DNA of 58,144 bases from Clostridia bacterium (lineage in GTDB: Bacteria > Bacillota_A > Clostridia > Christensenellales > Aristaeellaceae): positions 1 through 58,144 of the forward strand of contig JAFZQK010000005.1 of assembly GCA_017620455.1 (NCBI GenBank), given 5' to 3'. Position 1 is the first letter of the stretch. The number at the start of each line of letters is the position of its first letter. The notes below the pieces were generated by a model. That model saw nothing but the letters and a program-made list of their open reading frames with translations, was not told the DNA's origin and made no database searches. Of the stretch, positions 53,901 through 58,144 are shown in pieces. A program made the translations under genes and the position numbers.

Positions 53901-54192
53901 GGACTTCGATAAGCGCGTCCCTCTGGCGGACCTGGAGGACATGCGCAGGCTGATCCTGCGGGCGGAAAGAATGGCCGGCGAATGGGCCGAGCGCATGCGC
54001 GCCGGGGAAATCGCCGCCTCTCCCCTGTGCGGCAAGGACCTGCACGGCCCCTGCGATCGCTGCGATTACGCCATGATCTGCCGCCGGGACGTGCGCACCG
54101 CCCCCGGGGACGCCCGCATCCTGCCCGGGATGGGCTTCGATGAAATGCTGGACCGTCTCCGGCAGGAGGAAGAATCCGGCCCGACACCTTGA
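50905..54192 (+). CDS. addB: ATP-dependent helicase/nuclease subunit AddB
   Basis: 1095 aa, partner of AddA in double-strand break resection. The iron-sulphur nuclease domain is complete: Cys740 and the closing Cys1050-x2-Cys1053-x5-Cys1059, matching B. subtilis spacing. The nuclease motif VDYKSG is also present. By contrast the N-terminal Walker A (normally GxxGxGK[ST]) reads VGGNQRALGRY, so no ATP-binding lysine is seen there. The IVPEQYTLQTEREL motif is intact. addA, usually adjacent, is not in the window. Confidence 0.92.
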   Translation: MLQIVGGNQRALGRYLAAFARENPSLLVIVPEQYTLQTERELMDGLNAPGFFDLEVLSPSRLTERVFAAAGADSRVRVDARGKQFALARVLLQCKKELKYYESAAERPGFIKRLGALIADLKRAGVSPEALAGCAADTEEGPARDKLADLALVYGAYESALSGRFVDGEDVLESMLRRLPDSGVCHDRPAAVYGFDVLTGQMDRLLLTLARESGDVRALIQTGEEEAFAPVRESARRLEEAARDAGVPCRFIQLPPDHSGQSPDLSHLSAQFLRSPGAPWAGAAPSIRLFAAPSPFFEAHFIAQEMLLLNEGGMSFGDMAVVMGDPGFAGTLATVLRGYRIPAYVNRKLPAAAHGAARFLLSSLRAVSGGYDGGDMTALIKSGFAPIGEKDAWRLENYLISYGIRGRMWLSPFTRGSAEECANLEDARLSLITPLEALRAGLREAKDADAALKALYAYLTDTGLPDRLAHAQEELLARGMAAEAVQARQVWDVLTQLLSQAWVLLADAPVRARQLSAWLEAGLEECELSSLPPTADAIMCGALGTLPLSAPRALFLTGLTDGLLSPADPGLLTPREQEDAQKRLHAYLSQDPDGQDALRLLDVWKALSVPRERLYLTRSQATQEGAALRPFMRIKHIRRLFPALVEEGGVSQKTAARLPLAPGPALDALGAKAREGRLTGEWLEAWKYLSQAPDTRARAERLRAAFIPDSAASPLPREITRALFMERIMSVSRLESFAVCPYKHFVDHGLAPRPRKEWTLTPFDAGNFYHSALEGFTRLLPSVPGWPGISRETCDALVDRAAKPMLEGMLTGVMGDSARMRAQGEKYVRVLRRVAWTFTRGAQKSAFAPAGAEVRFGYEGGIPPIPLLLRDGSVVYVRGVIDRIDRYAGDEGIYLRVVDYKSGAEKLDPARVFWGAQLQLLLYLRAALATEEGALPAGAFYMHLFDPLVDDPAVEQDIEDALARALQLRGVALKDVSVLRLMDGAEPPLTLPKAVTKNGDFDKRVPLADLEDMRRLILRAERMAGEWAERMRAGEIAASPLCGKDLHGPCDRCDYAMICRRDVRTAPGDARILPGMGFDEMLDRLRQEEESGPTP

Positions 54193-54217
54193 AATCGTCG
54201 CCAACATCAGGTATAAT
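54189..54217 (+). promoter_or_regulatory. Promoter of the P-loop gene and thrC
   Basis: TTGAAA at 54189-54194, a 17-base spacer, TATAAT at 54212-54217, overlapping the addB stop. Confidence 0.75.
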
Positions 54218-54250
54218 GGTATCAGAAATACTGTAAAGGGGGAAATTCCC

Positions 54251-54661
54251 ATGATACAGGTCATTCACGGCAAAAAGGGCTCCGGCAAAACCAAGCGCAT
54301 CCTGGACATGGCCAACGACGCCATCAAGGCCCACAAGGGCGACGTGATCTTCGTGGACGACGACAACCGTTACATGTTCGATCTGCGCCACGAGGTGCGC
54401 TTCGTCAACGCCGGCGAATACGGCACCGACGGCCCGGAAATGTTCTTCGGCTTCCTCTGCGGCATGCTGGCCCAGAATTTCGATATCAGCGTCGTGTTCA
54501 TCGACGCGTTCCTCAAGCTGGTCAAAACCGACGTGGCCAACACCGAGGCGTTCTTCGCCCGGCTGGACAGGCTGTCCGAAAAGCATAACGTGGGGTTCAT
54601 CCTCTCCGTCAGCGTGGACGACGCCGTGGCGCCCGAATTCCTGAAAAAATACTTCATCTGA
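54251..54661 (+). CDS. Small P-loop ATP-binding protein
   Basis: 136 aa. Starts MIQVIHGKKGSGKT, with Walker A GKKGSGKT at residues 7-14 and FVDDDNRYMFDLRHE plus VVFIDAFL giving a possible Walker B. Short proteins of this type are conserved before thrC or other genes in clostridia and are often annotated as twitching-motility ATPases without evidence. No membrane segment. The frame from 54140 lies inside addB and is not the start. Confidence 0.8.
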   Translation: MIQVIHGKKGSGKTKRILDMANDAIKAHKGDVIFVDDDNRYMFDLRHEVRFVNAGEYGTDGPEMFFGFLCGMLAQNFDISVVFIDAFLKLVKTDVANTEAFFARLDRLSEKHNVGFILSVSVDDAVAPEFLKKYFI

Positions 54662-54679
54662 TCCGAAGGGGGCTTACCC

Positions 54680-56158
54680 TTGCCTTATCTGAGCACCCGC
54701 GGGGCGGAAGGCGTTTCCGCTCCGGAGGCCATCGTGCGCGGCATCGCGCCGGACGGCGGCCTGTATGTTCCCGCGTCCCTTCCCGCGCTAACGAAGGCGG
54801 ATTTTGACTTATTCGCCGCGCTGGATTATCCCGCCCGCGCAGCCCGGACCCTTGCCTGGCTGCTGGACGGGTTTTCTGAAAAAGAGCTGCTGCCCATGGC
54901 CCGCGCGGCCTACGCCCGGTTCGACCATCCCGCCGTGGCCCCGGTGAAGGCCCTGTCCGGCCGCCGGTTCGTGCTGGAATTGTTCCACGGCCCCACCCTG
55001 GCCTTCAAGGATATGGCGCTGCAGATGCTGCCCCATCTCATGACCGCCGCCGCCCGCAAAACCGGCGAAGGGCGGGAGATCGCCATCCTCACCGCCACCT
55101 CCGGCGACACCGGCAAGGCGGCCCTGGAGGGCTTCCGGGATATCGCAGGCACCTCCGTCACCGTGTTTTATCCCCAGGGCGGCGTCAGCGCCGTCCAGGA
55201 AAAGCAGATGGTCACCTCCCAGGGCAAAAACGTGCACGTGGTGGCCGTAAAGGGCAATTTTGACGACGCCCAGACGGGGGTCAAGGCCCTGTTCGCCGAT
55301 GCGGATTTCAGGCAGGAAATGAACGCCCTGGGCAAGACCCTTTCCTCCGCTAATTCCATCAATCTGGGCCGGCTGGCCCCCCAGGTGGCCTATTATCTTT
55401 CCGCCTGCGCGGAGCTGCTCTCCCGGGGAGAGATCACCTGGGAGGAGGGCGTCAACGTCTGCGTGCCCACGGGCAATTTCGGCAATATCCTGGCCGCCTG
55501 GTACGCCCGCAGGATGGGCGCGCCCCTCCGCCGCCTGATCTGCGCCAGCAACCGCAACGACGTGCTCACCGATTTCATCCGCACCGGCGTCTACGACCGG
55601 CGGCGGGATTTCCATAAGACCATCTCCCCCTCCATGGATATCCTGATCTCCTCCAATCTGGAAAGGTATCTGTGGGAGCTGGCGGAGGGGGACAGCGCCC
55701 AGGTCCGCGTTTGGATGGAGCAGCTGAAAACGGAGGGCCAGTACGCCGTTTCCGAAATCGCCAGGGCCCGCATGCGCGCCTGCTTCTTCGGCGGCTTTGC
55801 GGACGATAAGGCCACCGCCGCCGCCATCGCCCGGGTCTGGCGGCAGGACGGATACCTTCCGGATCCCCACACCGCCGTGGCCCTGGCCGTTCTGGAGGAT
55901 TACCGCCACGATTCCGGCGATCCCGCCCCCATCCTGGCCGTGTCCACCGCCAGCCCGTACAAATTCTCCGCGGACGTGGCCGCCGCCCTGGGCGTTCCCG
56001 TGTCCGGCGACGCCTTCGACGCCGCCCGGGCGCTGGAGGACCATACCGGCGTTCCCGCCCCCCGGGCGGTGAAGGAGCTCAAAACCCTGCCCGTATTGCA
56101 CACCCGGGTCTGCGAAAAGGACCGGATGGGCGAAGCGGTGCTCCGGGGCTTTGCGTAA
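54680..56158 (+). CDS. thrC: Threonine synthase
   Basis: 492 aa PLP enzyme converting O-phosphohomoserine to threonine. The PLP lysine is in GPTLAFKDMAL (about 113); SGDTGKAALEGF is the phosphate-binding motif; TGNFGNILAAWYA is the second substrate motif. The start is TTG at 54680 (protein begins MPYLSTRG, the normal thrC beginning) with GAAGGGGG upstream. Length fits the fungal/Clostridia longer form. Confidence 0.94.
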   Translation: MPYLSTRGAEGVSAPEAIVRGIAPDGGLYVPASLPALTKADFDLFAALDYPARAARTLAWLLDGFSEKELLPMARAAYARFDHPAVAPVKALSGRRFVLELFHGPTLAFKDMALQMLPHLMTAAARKTGEGREIAILTATSGDTGKAALEGFRDIAGTSVTVFYPQGGVSAVQEKQMVTSQGKNVHVVAVKGNFDDAQTGVKALFADADFRQEMNALGKTLSSANSINLGRLAPQVAYYLSACAELLSRGEITWEEGVNVCVPTGNFGNILAAWYARRMGAPLRRLICASNRNDVLTDFIRTGVYDRRRDFHKTISPSMDILISSNLERYLWELAEGDSAQVRVWMEQLKTEGQYAVSEIARARMRACFFGGFADDKATAAAIARVWRQDGYLPDPHTAVALAVLEDYRHDSGDPAPILAVSTASPYKFSADVAAALGVPVSGDAFDAARALEDHTGVPAPRAVKELKTLPVLHTRVCEKDRMGEAVLRGFA

Positions 56159-56164
56159 AATACC

Positions 56165-57022
56165 ATGAAAACCGTCAGAACGTACGCCCGGGACGCGGAT
56201 TTCCAGCGTTTTGAGGCATTGAAGCGCAGCCGGGAAAAGCGCGCGAAGCAGGGCCTGGCCTTCCTGGAAGGCGTGCAGATGGTGGAGCAGGCTCTCCGCG
56301 GCGGCTGGCATTTTTCCGCCATGGCCGTGGCGGAAGGCAAGCGCCTCTCCGGCTGGGCGGAGGATATGATCCGGAAAGCCACGCCGGACACCCTTTACCG
56401 CATGGACGCCGCGCTTCACGCGGAGCTGTCCGACCGGGAGAACCCCTGCGAGATCCTGGGCCTGATCGAAACCCGTACGGACGGGCTTGAGCGCATGGCC
56501 GCCCGGGCGGAGCAAACCGCCTATCCCCCGTTTTTCGCGGTGTTCGACCGCCCCGCTTCCCCCGGCAACCTGGGCACCTTCATCCGTTCGGCGGACGCGT
56601 TTTCCGCTTCCGGCGTCCTGGTCACCGGCCACGCCGCGGATTTTTACGATCCCCAGTGCATCCGGGCCAGCGTGGGCACCCTGTTTTCCCTGCCCTTCGG
56701 CGCCCTCTCCGGCGCGGAGGAAGGCGTTTCCTTCCTGCGGGACCGGCCCTGCCGCCCCCTGATCGTGGGCACCAGCGCCCACGGGGAGGCGGACCTGTCC
56801 GAGCTGGATCTCACCGGCCCCGTGGCCCTGGCTGTGGGCAACGAGACCTTCGGCCTTTCCCAGGCCTGGAAGGACAAGTGCGACGTGCTGGCCCGCATCC
56901 CCATTTTCGGCGCGGCCTCCAGCCTGAACGCAGGCAGCGCCGCCACGGTCTGCTTTTATGAAATCTGCCGCCAGCGGCTGGCAAAAGGCCTGTCCCCCGC
57001 CGGCGCTCCCTCCCGTCCCTGA
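56165..57022 (+). CDS. SPOUT-class RNA methyltransferase (TrmH/SpoU family)
   Basis: 285 aa. The knot motifs are DRPASPGNLGTFIRSADAF, AVGNETFGLS and IPIFGAASSLNAGSAATVC. The N-terminal 110 residues (FEALKRSREKRAKQ) are a substrate-binding extension as in rRNA 2'-O-ribose methyltransferases. The exact target (rRNA or tRNA) is not readable. It lies 6 bases after thrC. Confidence 0.9.
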   Translation: MKTVRTYARDADFQRFEALKRSREKRAKQGLAFLEGVQMVEQALRGGWHFSAMAVAEGKRLSGWAEDMIRKATPDTLYRMDAALHAELSDRENPCEILGLIETRTDGLERMAARAEQTAYPPFFAVFDRPASPGNLGTFIRSADAFSASGVLVTGHAADFYDPQCIRASVGTLFSLPFGALSGAEEGVSFLRDRPCRPLIVGTSAHGEADLSELDLTGPVALAVGNETFGLSQAWKDKCDVLARIPIFGAASSLNAGSAATVCFYEICRQRLAKGLSPAGAPSRP

Positions 57023-57082
57023 CGCCGCGGCGCGCGGCGTGCGCATAGAAAAAAAATCAAAAATGAAACGGAGGAATCATCA

Positions 57083-57625
57083 ATGAAGTGGGTATGTCAG
57101 GTTTGCGGTTACGTGCATGAAGGCGATCAGCCCCCGGAAAAGTGCCCGGTGTGCAAGGCCCCGGCCAGCAAGTTCACCAAGCAGGACGCTGAAATGACCT
57201 GGGCGGCGGAGCACGTGGTGGGCGTGGCCCAGGGCGTCCCCCAGGACATCATCGACGATCTGCGGGCCAATTTCCAGGGCGAATGCAGCGAAGTGGGCAT
57301 GTACCTGGCCATGGGCCGGGTGGCCGCCCGGGAAGGCTATCCCGAGATCGCCGAATACTGGAAGACCGCCGCGTTTGAGGAAGCCGAGCACGCCGCCAAG
57401 TTCGCGGAGCTGCTGGGCGAAGTGCTCACCGACTCTACGGAAAAGAACCTGAAAATGCGGGTGGAGGCCGAAAACGGCGCCACCGCCGGCAAGACCGACC
57501 TTGCCAAGCGGGCGAAAGCCCTGAACCTGGACGCCATCCATGACACCGTGCATGAAATGGCAAGGGACGAAGCCAGGCACGGCAAAGCCTTCAAGGGTCT
57601 GCTGGAGAGATATTTCGGGAAGTAA
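57083..57625 (+). CDS. Rubredoxin-first (reverse) rubrerythrin
   Basis: 180 aa. The N-terminal rubredoxin domain (1-36) has [10 protein letters not shown] and CPVCKAP. The four-helix diiron domain follows with [19 protein letters not shown], and [13 protein letters not shown]. This domain order is that of clostridial reverse rubrerythrins, which reduce peroxide with NADH via a partner reductase. Marks an anaerobe with oxygen protection. AGGAGG-like site precedes. Followed by a terminator. Confidence 0.93.
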   Translation: MKWVCQVCGYVHEGDQPPEKCPVCKAPASKFTKQDAEMTWAAEHVVGVAQGVPQDIIDDLRANFQGECSEVGMYLAMGRVAAREGYPEIAEYWKTAAFEEAEHAAKFAELLGEVLTDSTEKNLKMRVEAENGATAGKTDLAKRAKALNLDAIHDTVHEMARDEARHGKAFKGLLERYFGK

Positions 57626-57651
57626 GAAACGCTTATATTTCAAGGGCTTTC

Positions 57652-57686
57652 AAGGAACTGCTCTGCGAGGGCAGTTCCTTTTTTTG
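57652..57686 (+). terminator. Terminator after the rubrerythrin gene
   Basis: AAGGAACTGC and GCAGTTCCTT form a perfect 10-bp stem followed by TTTTT. Confidence 0.92.
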
Positions 57687-57704
57687 TTGCATCTCTTCCT
57701 CTCT

Positions 57705-57790
57705 GTTGTACTAATGTTGTACCATTCGGCTTTGAGAGACCATAAAATCGCCTCAAAACCCCCAAAAGTTGTACTTCCAAAATGTTGTAC
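57705..57790. repeat. Four GTTGTAC heptamers
   Basis: At 57705-57711, 57716-57722, 57768-57774 and 57784-57790, all direct, in two pairs spaced 11 and 16 bases. They lie just downstream of the minus-strand TATAAT. Possible binding sites for a regulator or an initiator protein. Confidence 0.6.
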
Positions 57791-57982
57791 CCTTTTGCTC
57801 TGCTATTATACCATCATCCGCCATGCAAAACAACGACATCTTCAATACAACTTACAAATCAGATTGAAACATACCGCAAGCAACTTCGGTACATCGTCGA
57901 AACAACTTTTAGTCATAATTCCAGCAGATTCCATAGCGATAAAACGATTAGGAAAGCACTCAATAATACCCATCGTTTTTTC

Positions 57983-58006
57983 ATCGGTCACGTTATAATG
58001 ACCGAT
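57983..58006. promoter_or_regulatory. Perfect palindromic operator-like site
   Basis: ATCGGTCA and TGACCGAT, perfect 8-bp arms, enclose CGTTATAA and thus overlap a TATAAT at 57994-57999. A typical layout for a repressor site controlling the following gene. Confidence 0.6.
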
Positions 58007-58119
58007 ACAATCAGAGGCCATGATATAATACAGTCACAAGGTTGAGGGAAACACCGAGACCGAAAAGAAGAAGCCCTGGCGGGGCCGATACAAATACCGC
58101 CAATTAGAAAGGGAGTCCT

Positions 58120-58144
58120 ATGAAGAATCTCACCATCAACGCCA
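58120..58144 (+). CDS. Start of a gene cut by the window edge
   Basis: ATG at 58120 with AAAGGGAG 4-5 bases upstream; the readable start is MKNLTINA. Preceded by the palindromic site and an extended -10. Another frame is also open to the edge (containing KPWRGRYKYRQLE) but has no start. Too short to identify. Confidence 0.5.

Larger units (their letters stand above)
57687..58119. other. AT-rich intergenic region at the right edge
   Basis: No convincing gene in about 430 bp. The composition is visibly more AT-rich than the rest. It contains four GTTGTAC heptamers, a minus-strand promoter-like pair (TTGTTT 57833-57828, 17 bases, TATAAT 57810-57805), a palindrome over a plus-strand TATAAT, and an extended -10 (TGATATAAT, 58021-58029). 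Open frames there are short and have no ribosome site. Confidence 0.6.

Noticed and set aside
57540..57998. 152-aa open frame over the rubrerythrin end
   Set aside because: Starts inside rubrerythrin in another frame and runs through the terminator; no ribosome site.
1..58144. tRNA or rRNA genes
   Set aside because: I looked for GGTTCGAATCC/GGTTCAAATCC T-arm motifs and rRNA landmarks by eye and saw none; a tRNA search program would be decisive.

Overview
The window is a GC-rich chromosomal segment of a low-GC-lineage Gram-positive (Firmicutes/Clostridia) bacterium, most likely an anaerobic gut or rumen species. The evidence is the gene set (HPr kinase, YlxR/L7Ae in a rimP-nusA-infB operon, AddB, CotH-type protein, rubredoxin-rubrerythrin, ROK glucokinase), a DinR-type LexA box at uvrA, a THF riboswitch, and TTGnnn-17-TATAAT promoters with frequent extended -10 elements. 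I cannot name the genus. No rRNA, tRNA, CRISPR array or transposase is visible. Genes are dense, and many neighbours overlap by 4 bases (ATGA or GTGA), so coupled translation is common.

Layout. 1-7110: a secreted SH3/C39-like protein with a LMW tyrosine phosphatase (minus), then an AraC regulator, a type-B carboxylesterase and a GH43 glycosidase (plus), which look like a small hemicellulose-use locus. The ends of this block carry two inverted copies of a structured repeat of about 150 bp. 7111-9241: larC and a LysR regulator. 9363-13116: a four-gene operon with a ZorA-like proton channel, a ZorB/OmpA-like stator partner, a small membrane-anchored protein and a secreted VanX-type D-Ala-D-Ala dipeptidase. 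This is the most unusual assembly in the window. 13311-19657: CapA-like protein, hprK, ROK glucokinase, asnS and a large secreted unknown. 19658-20135: an intergenic block of repeated hairpin units. 20136-23305: uvrA-ridA under a LexA-box promoter. 23444-28395: a small unknown, an LTD/CotH protein, a YfcE-type phosphoesterase, then a THF-riboswitch-controlled ECF S component coupled to nth.

28455-30363: a cadherin-like secreted protein, a YbaK/ProX deacylase and a GNAT enzyme. 30388-39991 (minus): the operon rimP-nusA-ylxR-ylxQ-infB-rbfA-nrnA-truB, continued into a HAD phosphatase and an ABC permease/ATPase pair. 40224-46863 (minus): an alpha/beta hydrolase and four secreted proteins of no known family, at least two of them clear paralogues. 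47075-57625 (plus): GH13 amylase, recG, addB, a small P-loop protein, thrC, an rRNA-type SPOUT methyltransferase and a rubredoxin-rubrerythrin. After the terminator at 57652 the sequence becomes AT-rich and changes character, with heptamer repeats and a perfect 24-bp palindromic site just before a gene that runs off the window. It may be the edge of a mobile element.

The housekeeping parts are conventional. The parts I would look at again are the ZorAB-like/VanX operon, the secreted-paralogue cluster, the structured repeats, the addB without a Walker A motif, and the right edge.
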